Assembly (NCBI GenBank): GCA_027704905.1
Contig: CM051001.1
Location: 35,619,656-35,683,655, forward strand
Reading direction: 5' to 3'
DNA length: 64,000 bases
Source: Muraenolepis orangiensis
Taxonomy: Eukaryota; Chordata; Actinopteri; Gadiformes; Muraenolepididae
Shown here: positions 40,501 to 64,000 of the stretch, in pieces
How the letters are laid out: each line of letters begins with the position of its first letter
Position numbering within the stretch: the stretch's first letter is position 1
Made by a program: the position numbers and the translations under genes
Notes under the pieces: generated by a model
Database searches by the model: none
Told to the model about the DNA's origin: nothing
What the model saw: only the letters and a program-made list of their open reading frames with translations

Positions 40501-43500
40501 TAAAACCCATAGGCCCTAGCTTCATCTCTAGAACGTCTATTTAGGCGTCAGGGAATGAGGTTTACCACTGCACAGCGCCTCCTGCTGGCGTGTGTTACAC
40601 TCACCCCCCTAAACCTCTCATCCGGGTCAAGGCACCAACATAACAGTCAGTGTCCCACTGGGCTGGAACTGACCACCTCCGGCATGAGAGGGGGGATGTT
40701 CTCACGTGAGAGCTAAAACCAATAGGCCAAAGCTTCATCGCTCCGAAAATTGTCATAATATTTGTCTAAATACTCATTCAGTTTAGGACGGGTCCGGACA
40801 GGGCTGTTATCATCACGTTGTTAGTGTACATTGTTATCCACACTCCTGTAGTGACTGTGGCTGTTCTATAGGACCTGATGAAGGACTTTAAGTCTGAGCT
40901 CTCCAAGAACCTGGAGAGGCTGATCATCGCACTCATGCTGACACCCGCCGAATTTGACGCCAAAATGATGAGAAAAGCCATCGAGGTACTGAGACAGGGG
41001 TAGACAGAGATCTTTTGGGGTGTTTTTATTGTTATTTTAAATGGGTCAAAGACTATTAGATGTGATGTGGTCAACATGCACCAGGTTTGAGTGCCTGAGT
41101 ACATTTCCAGATCATTTCTGATTTCTAAATGCACTCGAATAGTTGATATAAGAATAACAGTAATGTGAATAGTTGATATAAGAATAACAGTAATGTGAAT
41201 AGTTGATATAAGAATAACAGTAATGTGAATAGTTGATATAAGAATAACAGTAATGTGAATAGTTGATATAAGAATAACAGTAATGTGAATAGTTGATATA
41301 AGAATAACAGTAATGTGAATAGTTGATATAAGAATAACAGTAATGTGTGGTTTAAATGTGGGGGAGCAGTCGTTTATAATTGTTTTACTATATAAAATTG
41401 GCAAATAACCTTTTTATTATTTCAAAAGAAAACAAATATCACAACATCCCAAATATATTTCTGGTCTTCCTTCCTCTACAGGGAGCTGGAACAGATGAAC
41501 ATGCTCTCATTGAAATCTTGGTCAGCAGGAGCAATGAGGAGATCCAGGCCATGAGCGCAGCCTACCAGAGTGGTGAGGTCACGGGCCTTTCTCATAGACC
41601 TACAATGTACAAACACAGAGGATTTCTACAACCTTACATCACAATAACTCATGGGGGGGGGGGGGTATTGCAGGCTACAAGAAGAGTTTGGAGGGAGACA
41701 TCCAGTCGGACACATCCGGCCATTTCTGCCGCATCCTAGTTTCTCTGGTGCAGGTAAAGAATTGTTTTTGTGTTTTTTTGAGAGATAACTGCACAAATTT
41801 CCTTTAGTTAATTCCATATTCCACCTGCCTTCCCCAGGGAGCGAGAGAGGAGGACCCGGCAGACGTAGAGAGAGCAGATACCGATGCTCAGGTCAGCTAA
41901 TGGTTTACTGATGATATTCACACGCACATTCTGTGTCTTTACATGTGTCTTTACATGTATTTTTCTCTGTACTGTACTACTGTAGCTGTGGAAATATTTC
42001 CCTTTTGGATAAATAACGTACTCGTTGTCTCACCATTTACCATCCTTTAGTTTTTAAACGTGTACTAGTATCTTTTTTTCATTGTTGGACTCTAACAGGA
42101 ACTTGCAGAAGCGTGTAACGCTGAGTCTGATGATATGGAGATGAAGTTCATGAGCATTCTGTGTACCAGGAGCTTCCCTCATCTCAGAAGAGGTGAGAGG
42201 CAGCCTCAACATCCCTGCCCTACCCCTCCCCCACCCTTAACCCTACCTTTATCCATACCCCTCCCCCACCCTTAACCCTACCTTTATCCCTACCCCTCCC
42301 CCACCCTTAACCCTACCTACCCCTAATCCTACTCCTAACCCTAGTACAGTATGCCAGTGCTCCAGGGGCAATGGACTCTCAGAAACAAAGCAAAAATACC
42401 AAAACCTAACCCTAAAATCGACCCTGAACCTTAGACAAAGCTCTCAACCCGTGGGTGAATGTGCATTTCAAGTCAAAGAACAAGTTTCTAAACCCTTTCA
42501 CCATGTGCAGTATTCCAGGAGTTTGTCCGATTCACCAATAAAGACATCGAGCAGATCATCAAGAAGGAAATGGGGGGGGATGTGAAGAATGCCTTTTATG
42601 CGATAGGTAACGACTGATTGATAAAACTCCAGACCTTATATTATTAGTCTTCATATTGTGTTTTGTGGGGTTAAGCTTTCCTCTCCTCCTGTCCACAGTC
42701 CGCAGTGTAAAGAACCAGCCCTCATACTTTGCTGACCGTTTGTACAAAGCCATGAAGGTACAGTTATTTGATCTGTTTTTAACCACCGTGCTCTAGAGAA
42801 AGGTAGACACACCAAGTCAGTTCGTAGGATTATTCTAAGGATTGCTCTAAGGATCTTCTATTTATCTATCTTCTATAGGATTTAGGATTATTTTTGTCTT
42901 TGTCTTTTAGTGATTGTCCGTGAATTGTCTTTTAAAACGTTATTCCTGCCAATGTAAAGCACAGCAACACCCTGTGTGTTGGAAGGGTGCGATATGAATA
43001 AACTTGGCTGGCAACGATTATATGTTGAATAACCGCTGTAGGGTTTCCTCTACAGGGCCTTGGCACAGACGATCGAGCCCTGATCCGCATTATGGTGTCT
43101 CGTAGTGAGGTCGATCTCTTCAACATTCGCAAAGAGTTCAAGGAGACCCACGACGAGTCCCTGCATGATTTCATCAAGGTAGAAACCATGGTTGTAAGTT
43201 AAAACATTTAGTCCATTAACCCTCTCTGTGTGGCTTGCTGTGTTTCCGTGTGAACTATCTCTGCTTGTTGGTTGGTTTTAGCAGCAGTACTATGAGTTAT
43301 GGAAACAGATTAGGCCCAGATAGATCAGAATGCTGCATCAATGCATTTTTTATTATTATATTTCAGAATAATGCATTTTAACAATGACTCCCAGAATTAC
43401 ACATTTCTAATAATACATAAGCCAAACTGTATGCACAAAGTAATCATTATTTTACAAACAGAGCGACTTTCATTATCTCTAATAATTGGTCAGTCCCACG

Positions 43501-44398
43501 TTATGAGGAAACAGGTAAAGATAAAGTTCCTGTTTGATGAGAATCAAATGTTTCTTTGACATTATGTTTTTGGGTATTAACCGGAGGCTGTGCGACATGA
43601 CTTTGTTGTAGAGCTTGTGTTGTATATATATATATATATATAAAGTGCGCAGGCAGTACACATCTGTTCAGGAATTTCCCTTCTGTGCTCAACTTCCTCT
43701 ATCCGGTGTGTGATTGGTTAACACCCATCAGGAAGTCCCAACAGCAGCACTGTATTAACTCGCACATTAAATTACCTTGAAAACCGTGCAGCGAGTGAAA
43801 AAGTAGAGATAATCTGTAGTTGGCATCGTAGAAGACGCCTACAGTAAATAGCGAAAATATTAGCTAAGTTTCTCTGAGAAACAGTAATTTTGCACTTACG
43901 CCTATTTCCTATGTTTAGTTGACTATTAATTACAATTATTAAATGTTGATTTAAGGACAGAAGGATTTAAGGAGCTATCATATGTGTTACTTAACCCTGT
44001 GTTTTTCTAAACGTGCGTCAGTGTAATGTTATTATTGGGTATGTAAAAGGTTCCGATCCATATTTTTAAATCTTCTCAGTTTCTCAGTAAATGAAAACCA
44101 TTAACTTAGAATAATTTCTATGCATCCTCGGCACAATAATTTTCTTCCATATTTTCATGTATTGGACATTTCCTGGTTAGCCAGCAAACAAACCCCTCTC
44201 ATGTGATTCATGTTAAAGACAAATGGAATCAATAACATCCTCACAGGCCCCTAAAAAAGTCTCAAAATAAATCAGGAATTGTTCCTGTAATTTAATGAGT
44301 CTTTTGTTGTTTCCTCCTCTTCCTCGTCCTGTCCTCAGGGCGATACCTCAGGGGACTACCGCAAAACCCTGCATCTGCTGTGTGGAGGAGAGGACTGA
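32699..44398 (+). CDS. anxa6: Annexin A6 (eight annexin repeats)
   Basis: The ATG (32,761-32,763) is the last codon of a 5' exon. Further coding exons: 34140-34224, 34689-34783, 34866-34979, 35096-35186, 35502-35581, 35677-35733, 36422-36515, 36979-37074, 38490-38548, 38841-38963, 39077-39135, 39447-39525, 40172-40253, 40346-40440, 40872-40985, 41482-41572, 41674-41753, 41838-41891, 42099-42192, 42511-42606, 42699-42757, 43056-43178, 44339-44398; 660 codons in phase (human 667-673). Calcium-dependent, phospholipid-binding cytosolic protein acting at plasma and endosomal membranes. Repeats I-IV fall at about residues 17-82, 88-154, 170-239 and 246-316, a linker (EFFPEAAQIAYKMWE) follows, and repeats V-VIII run from about 357 to 660. 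Calcium-loop motifs are visible: KGFGSDKE, KGAGTNE, KWGTDE, KGLGTADN, KGFGTDED, EGAGTDE and KGLGTDDR; repeat VII has lost it (CNAESDDME). Start: MVFRGTITAAEDFD. No exon for the alternative VAAEIL insert is seen. Confidence 0.96.
33646..33699. repeat. Poly-C and (CA)n in anxa6 intron
   Basis: C run then about 17 CA units inside the 1.4-kb intron that separates the start codon from the second codon. Confidence 0.9.
33955..34000 (+). mobile_element. LINE-like 3' tail
   Basis: Tandem gttcttgaatcttgaatc / ataatcttgaatcttgt repeats match the terminal repeats of the LINE at 9,690-10,440, so a severely 5'-truncated insertion is likely. Confidence 0.5.
34388..34633 (+). mobile_element. tRNA-derived SINE
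   Basis: Lies in the anxa6 intron just upstream of the exon at 34,689. It begins with an A-box-like region (ggcggcagtagctcagtctg), has a B box (ggttcaagtcc), then the fish-SINE body (cttgggtaaggcaccggacc ... ccccgggcgctgtatataca ... aggatgggttaaatgcag) and a 3' end with gacaataaagagg. It is nearly complete. Orientation is the same as the host gene. Confidence 0.85.
36525..36690. repeat. Long inverted repeat plus direct copy in anxa6 intron
   Basis: The arm running from agaccctgctggtaacac through a C run and acctatc (about 36,582-36,620) is the reverse complement of the arm about 36,628-36,665 (gataggt, G run, tgttaccagcagggtct), with a few bases (cacacagcgtgtgtg, itself palindromic) between. 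The right arm sequence, with its following cctccagacacggc, also occurs directly at 36,538-36,580. Stem length is about 38-40 bp. Confidence 0.9.
37118..38397. repeat. 1.28-kb (AGT)n-type trinucleotide array in anxa6 intron
   Basis: Pure AGT/AGC triplets on the left, then higher-order units of about 60-130 bases mixing ggagtggtagtagt, tgaagg, tgtagg and ataaggagtgg. Since all slippage is in triplets, frames on both strands stay open for hundreds of codons (Ser-rich and Val-rich on plus, Thr-rich on minus); none is a gene. It fills most of the intron between the exons ending at 37,074 and starting at 38,490. Confidence 0.97.
41133..41346. repeat. 30-bp minisatellite in anxa6 intron
   Basis: Seven almost perfect copies of a 30-bp unit (gaatagttgatataagaata plus acagtaatgt). 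Thirty is a multiple of three, which keeps a minus-strand Ile/Thr-rich frame open; not a gene. Confidence 0.96.
42215..42350. repeat. C-rich tandem repeat in anxa6 intron
   Basis: About three copies of a roughly 40-bp unit containing ctacccctcccccaccctta and accctacctttatcc, degrading to cctaaccct-like steps. Confidence 0.85.
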
Positions 44399-44601
44399 GA
44401 CCAGTGGACGGGAGGACCCAGTCTAACCCTAACCCTTAGATAGAGCTGATATGTTGTGTGATTTGCCTTAAACCTTGCTGCCTCTCCTCTGCCAACCTCC
44501 CAAGTGAATGACCACATTCCAGGGTGTTCTGATAGCATATCTACACGGTCAATGTATATTTTACTACAGATTTTTTTTTTTCCATTCAAGTTTTTATTTT
44601 T

Positions 44602-44657
44602 AATAAAAATCCCCACAAACTATGGAACTGTTGACGAAAAAGGCTTGGCTAAATAAA
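44602..44657 (+). terminator. anxa6 polyadenylation signals
   Basis: AATAAA hexamers at 44,602-44,607 and 44,652-44,657, about 205 and 255 bases after the anxa6 stop codon, are the plausible 3' processing signals. Confidence 0.7.
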
Positions 44658-44659
44658 CA

Positions 44660-47600
44660 TGGTATCGAATCTGTTGGAGACTTCCTAGGAATTGAAGGAG
44701 CATAGCACATACATGCTGTACCCATTAATTATAATCTGGACTGAATTAAATGAATCATGAAAAAAATTTAAATGTTGTGTTCTCCAGTTTGTAGTATTAT
44801 TGACTATGTTTATATTCTTAATTTCTTGATTAAATCTAGGATTACAAAGTAAAACACAGTTTTGGATGTTTTATAACCCCATGCATTGGTGTGTGAGCAG
44901 TGAGCGGGCAGCTCGCCATGACGTACAGTATATCCCTTCACAGAAAACTAGTGGGAAGGGAATTGAAGGTTCAACTCCACCTTTGTATACCCAAACCAGG
45001 CTGGGGTCTGACCCAGGAGTGGACCCACAGATCCACAGACCCATCTGAGACGGTTCCTATCCACCACTCGGTGTGGTGTGGATGGGATATTAGCAGCACT
45101 GTTGCTACTGGAAGAAGGGCGGAAAAGAGATGGGAAAAAACACAAGATCAGGAAACCCCCTGATTTGATTGAATGTCCCATAAAACTAAACATTTCAATT
45201 GCTGAGATGTTTTTAAATGTGGTCATTGTTGCTAATAAAGCTTGTTATGAGTCATCTGATATCTAGGGACAAAGTAAAGTTGTGGACTGTTGTGGACCCC
45301 AGGAATCAAGACACTTGATTGTGTTCAGATGAATACATTACCATACTAAAATATATGTTCCTAACAAATCCTAAGCGGCAGAAACTCAACCCATGTGCTT
45401 ATCATGATGTGTATCTCAGTAAACCAGTAAACCAACGCTTGTGCAGCCACACTTGCTCTGCTCTGCTCTGTTCTGTTCTGTTCTACTTTGTTCTGGTCTG
45501 TTCTGAGTCTCGGCTCACTCACTGCATATTTCGGAGCACAGCTGTTGTCGGGCCATCTTTGAGTTAAAAGAGGAAAGAAGAAAAAAAGACAGAGCCGTAT
45601 GCGGTGAGGAAATCCCCTGCAGTAGGCCAGAATCCAAGGCACCAAAAAATCCAGTGTGTAGCAGTCAGGCCTGATTCGATTGGCACACACAGTCACTAAC
45701 TTGACTCAATGTGAATCACTGAACAATGAGATATTACAATCAGTTAATTACTGGCAATGCAATCCATTCCATACAAAGGCGCATGCCAAAGGCATTTTAA
45801 TGGTGATCCAGTTCCTTTATTAGAAAATATAGATACACATGTTTGTATGAGTTTAATATAACATGTAGAATATTTTAGACCTCTCACAGTTTGTTCTGCT
45901 GCTTTTTCATGTGTGGGCATAAGTCAATCCTACAATTAAAGAGGTTGAACATGAGGCCCCAACAACAACCACTGAGGGGCAGACATACTATGTAAACACA
46001 AGGGTCTGTTCTGTGCATTGTGGTCTCATGTGTGCCCTAATTCCCTTTGTACTGATGCACACAGCGTGCTGCTGGTCCCAGTCACATGCTGCACGTAAAC
46101 AAAGATGAACTGAATGTGCTTCTTTTTTTTTACACAAGCCATGCAGTTGGACACAGCCCAGGTAGTCTGGGGTGATGGGGAATCCCCCACGTCCTATCAC
46201 AGCCAATGCTTCCCCACTATTCACCAGTTTCCTTAAAACGTTTTCTCTCTGTGAGCAGCGGAATGTGTGGGTGAGTTTTTAAGCTGTGTGTCTATTAACA
46301 TTAAACCTAGAAAAATATATAGATTTTTTCATCATGTACTGCCAATTTAGTTAGTGTTGTCATGTGTTAAAAGGTTAGTCAAGGTTTTGCTTAGTTGTGT
46401 TGTGTTAAAGCCAAGGGGTGCTAGATTCGGCATAGACTCGAAATACAATAGCAGTGGAATCATTGCAATTATGTTTTGTTTGTTATAGTTTTTTGTACGT
46501 AGGCCTAAACTAGTAAAGGGAGGCTTTTCCTGTAAGCTGCCTTCTCAAGTATGTGGTATAGAATACTGCACAGAAATTGTAAAACTAAATATAAAAAAAG
46601 AATACAAGAATCACATTATAAATGATATAGATTTATTCAATTGGGGCACAATTTACATGATTTATTATGTAAATACAGAATGTAATTACACTACATCAAC
46701 ATGCAATACATGAATAATGCTATACCATTTAGTAGTACAAACTTAGATCATTAAAAACAATAATTTGCTTAAATCCCAGAATATATGGAAGGTAAAGATA
46801 AGCAATTAGAGTTAATATTGTTGACAGAATGTATCTCAATATAATTATATTATTTCCTTTTCTATTGTATTGCATTCAATTAAATTATTAAATTACATTC
46901 TAAAGCAAGGTAGATTTCCAAATCAATGTGACTAGTTCATGTATATAAAAAATAATAACAGACTATCTTGGCTTTTTTGTTAAAACGTGTTTTAAAGTTT
47001 TGCTTTTGTATGAATATTCTTCAGTCAGGGTCTTACAACAGGTTCACATTGGAGGCACTACATACATATGTATTCTGGATGTATCTGTTGAATAAGACGA
47101 ATATAATAATGTATTTTGGATTCCACAGCTAATGTTATTATTCAGTTGCTTGGTTTTGGGCCTTACACCATGACACACTTCCTTTTGGTCCTGCTATAAA
47201 AATATTATCATCTAACTATTGAGTCAGACAATCCCATGTATGTGTATGTATGTGTGGTCAACCTTAGTCTTTGCTATGAATCCCCAATACTATAAGCTTG
47301 GCTTCTGCTCTCGTTGGTCTCTGCTGATATAGGAAGTGTGTTACAGTTAACATTACAGAGAACAGGAAGAATATTGTGGGAGGTTTATACAGAAAATGTC
47401 ATCTGGAAACATAAGTGAGATATGTTTGTGTTTAATTTCATCAATCATCTGACTCTGAGTTAGCCTATTGCCCCTTGCATTTGGAGGTCTAACTGATTAA
47501 ACCGTAGTTCATGCTTTAAGTTTACCCCACAAGATGTCACTATCACTCCAGTTGTACAATGCCTAGTAAACGAGCATGTATTTGTTTTATGTGCTAGATT

Positions 47601-47780
47601 AATGAACAGTAAGTACCGTCAGTAATTTAACATAAAACATATCAATACTGTATAGGTCTTCTGTCTCCCTGATACAATGTTTTTCTGTAAATAATTGTAG
47701 CCGTCAATGGAGGAAAGGAGATACGCTGATCGATTTATGGTGTAAAAAGGGCCAATTATAATAAAACATGTCAACAACGG
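44660..47780. other. Intergenic region between anxa6 and tnip1
   Basis: AT-rich sequence without a supported exon. A short (TTCTG)n-like run lies at about 45,455-45,510. Open frames here are short and show no similarity I recognise. Confidence 0.55.
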
Positions 47781-47789
47781 TACCTCTAA

Positions 47790-48420
47790 ACACGTTGACA
47801 TGACGCGTCCTCCGGGCGGGAGAGGTCCCGGGCTGGAGCGTTATACCGGTCTACAGGTCTCCTACTTCCTATGAGCGTGTGTAGCCCGGAGCGAGAAGAA
47901 GAGGAACACGACGATAACAACAACAAAGACAATGTGAATAAATATGCTGGTTTTTTTACAACACTTTTTTAAAAGCAATATCTGAAACGTCTAATGGAGA
48001 TGGCGATTGCTCTCCCGCCCTCTTTCTCATCTCGCAGCTAAACCCATTTAACTGAAAGTCCCGCCCCCTCTCTCGCCAATAACGTTCCTTCGGAGCATCC
48101 CGTTCCGGTTCGTTCTGTCGTGAGACGTGAACGCCTGGGAACGAGGTTTCGGGCTGCTGCCGCCGCTGGAGGCATTCTGCGCACCCCATTGGCCCACCGG
48201 GGCGCCATTCAGCGCTGTCCATTGGCTCAGCAAACTGTCACTCAGGGCCGTCCATTGGCCCACTGGGCTGTCATTCAGCGCTGTTTACATTGAGCGTTTA
48301 GCGAGGTGGAATTTCCCAGGTTACAGCGCAGAGCACTTCCGCAATAGATGTCTGGGGTAGGAGAAGACGGGCCACTCAACTGAACGGTAACTCACAAAAG
48401 ACACCTCTTTGTTCCTTTGT
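47790..48420 (+). promoter_or_regulatory. CpG-rich tnip1 promoter with phased CCAAT boxes
   Basis: CpG-dense stretch in an otherwise AT-rich region, with a GC box (cccgccccctc at about 48,060). Three inverted CCAAT boxes (ccattgg) at 48,186, 48,219 and 48,252 are spaced exactly 33 bp apart. They lie in a 33-bp imperfect tandem repeat with gccattcagcgctgtcc between boxes. No TATA box is seen. A donor-like ACG|GTAACT at 48,386 may end the non-coding first exon, which would splice to the acceptor at 50,137. NF-Y is the factor known to bind CCAAT boxes in such TATA-less promoters. Confidence 0.7.
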
Positions 48421-48723
48421 CGGTCGTTTAACTTCGATGGCCAAACGGAGGTGTTGATCCGAATGAGAGCCGCCGCGAAGGAGCGACTCGGCTGCTTGTT
48501 TCTCGAATGGCCATTTCAACGTTAGCCTGCCGCTAGCCAGCTTCTAGCTATTTGCATGACAACAGCGAAACCTAATATTAGCCTCGATCCCACATCACAC
48601 CGCGGATATTAAGCCGCTTCGATATTAGACAAAGATTGCAAACTTTTTTTCTTCTTCTTGAATGCCTCTTCTGTAACGCGTTACCGTGATAACATAGTCT
48701 CGTATCTAAGCGGTCATCGTGGC

Positions 48724-49475
48724 AGACTGTTAGGGTAACGGTTAGGGTGATGGTTAGGGTAACGGGTAGGTTAGGTTAGGGTGATGGTTAGGGTAACGGT
48801 TAGGTTAGGGTAGGTTAGGGTAACGGGTAGGTTAGGGTAACGGTTAGGTTAGGTTAGGGTGATGGTTAGGGTAGGTTAGGGTAACGGGTAGGTTAGGTTA
48901 GGGTAACGGGTAGGTTAGGGTAACGGGTAGGTTAGGTTAAGGTAATGGTTAGGGTAACGGGTAGGTTAGGTTAGGGTAACGGGTAGGTTAGGGTAACGGG
49001 TAGGTTAGGGTAATGGTTAGGGTAACGGGTAATGGTTAGGGTAGGTTAGGGTAACGGGTAGGGTAGGTTAGGGTAACGGGTAGGTTAGGGTAACGGGTAG
49101 GTTAGGGTAATGTTTAGGTTAGGGTAATGGTTAGGATAAAGGGTAGGTGAGGGTAGGTTAGGGTGACGGGTAGGTTAGGGTAAAGGGTAACGGTTATGGT
49201 AGGTTAGGGTAATGGTTAGGGTGGGTTAAGGTAGGTTAGGGTAACGGTGAGGGTAAGTTAGGGTAGGTTAGTGTAACGATTAGGTTGGGTTAAGGTAGAT
49301 TAGGTTAGGGTAACAGTTAGGGTAACGGTGAGGGTAGGTTAGGGTAGGTTAGGGTAACGGTGAGGGTAAGTTAGCTTAACGGTGAGGGTAAGTTAGGGTA
49401 ATGGTTAGGTGAGGGTAAGTTAGGGTAATGGTTAGGTTAGGGTAACGGTTAGGGTAACGGTGAGGGTAGGTTACC
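48724..49475. repeat. Telomere-like degenerate TTAGGG array in tnip1 intron 1
   Basis: About 750 bases made of ggttagggt, taacgg, ggtaggttagggt and related steps. The TTAGGG hexamer recurs but with unit lengths of about 5-13, so it is a diverged, G-rich telomere-like minisatellite and not a perfect interstitial telomere. All G runs are on the plus (non-template) strand of tnip1. Confidence 0.9.
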
Positions 49476-50137
49476 GTAGATCGAGGAGGTGCTCTGAGGA
49501 GGACGTGATGTTTGTCATGTTATCAACGTGTCTCATTGCTCTGTCGGCACATCTAATCTGTCGATCGGTACATGTCCTCTTTTTTTTGGTTGCGGTTGAC
49601 TGGATATTTTAGACTCGCCGTCCTCTATGAATTATGAACGAAGAGAGGAAAAGAGGGCGAAAAGACTCCAAGGGGGTAGAGTACCACTTCACTTGGGCTG
49701 AGTGCATGAACCTACATCCTACATGACGGGGGACGTCAGTGGCTCCATTGTTTTTGTGGTTATGATGTTTGGCAGCACTCCTCACAGTGAAATGCTCCTG
49801 TGTTGTAACCTTGACCATAATGTTGTGAATGCACTTCAGTGGCTTCAGTGTTACCATGCCATTTAAATGTCATCCCCTTTTTGCACTGTAAATATAATTA
49901 GGCTTGTGAACACATCAAGATGTGTTGTAATTAAAGCTCCATGTTTGGCGCCTCCTCTGTTTGCATTGTTTTACATTGTTTTGTTTTTTTACCAAATACA
50001 AATGCATTGTTTGCATGTCTGTTTTTTTGTTCCTCTCCACCCTGCCTCCCACCGATCAGAGTCCATCCTCCCAGTACCGCCAGTAAACAGCACCACCTTC
50101 TTCCACATTGCCCTCTTCGTCTCTCTTCCCTCCTCAG

Positions 50138-63821
<13,684 letters not shown>

Positions 63822-64000
63822 AAGCGTCACTGATCCAACCAAATGAAGCTTGGGTAGTAGCATGAATCAGTTTGTTTTGATTTGACAAGGTGTAATTTGA
63901 ACTATAATTTTCCTACTGAACTGTAGATATCGGAATGTTGTTTATACTTGCGTTTTATAAGCCTATTTGTGAAACACTGTTTTCGCTATTCTGAATATAT

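Noticed and set aside
48724..49475. True interstitial telomere
   Set aside because: TTAGGG units are interspersed with taacgg and other steps and no perfect hexamer run exists; described instead as telomere-like.

Overview
The window looks like nuclear DNA of a teleost fish. It holds intron-rich vertebrate genes, tRNA-derived SINEs and LINE 3' tails of kinds common in fish, and an extreme load of (GT)n/(CA)n microsatellites and minisatellites. Such a load is known from codfishes, so a gadiform is my guess, but the species is not shown by the sequence. There are no prokaryotic or viral genes and no CRISPR array.

Layout. Positions 1-15,237 hold no gene I can support: microsatellites, several minisatellites (one a chain of perfect palindromes at 8.3 kb, one a GC-rich 20-bp array at 11.3 kb), a SINE piece and a LINE ORF2 remnant. 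pdgfrl (minus, 15,238-20,232, 7 coding exons, 391 aa) encodes a secreted three-Ig-domain PDGF-receptor-like protein. slc7a2 (minus, 21,817-26,687, 11 coding exons, 611 aa) encodes a CAT2-type cationic amino acid transporter. A repeat-rich intergenic region follows. anxa6 (plus, CDS 32,761-44,398, 24 coding exons, 660 aa) encodes the eight-repeat annexin A6. After about 3.4 kb of AT-rich intergenic DNA, a CpG-rich promoter with three phased CCAAT boxes (48.0-48.4 kb) precedes tnip1 (plus, CDS 50,174 to about 63,821, 17 coding exons, about 658 aa), which encodes ABIN1, a ubiquitin-binding brake on NF-kB. I rebuilt all four genes exon by exon; every splice phase closes, except that the reading frame of the last tnip1 exon is uncertain.

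The genes are not a functional unit. slc7a2-pdgfrl and anxa6-tnip1 are neighbour pairs on two different human chromosomes (8p22 and 5q33), joined here in one block. slc7a2 and anxa6 diverge (head to head); anxa6 and tnip1 lie in tandem, as in human.

The most unusual material is non-coding: GT microsatellites that abut or form tnip1 splice sites, arrays of hairpin-forming tandem repeats, an in-frame coding-like 27-bp array directly after a tnip1 exon, a telomere-like array in tnip1 intron 1, a 33-bp-phased CCAAT repeat in the tnip1 promoter, a GC-AG intron in slc7a2, and the absence of two alternative exons known from mammals (one in slc7a2, one in anxa6). I found no clearly novel gene system.
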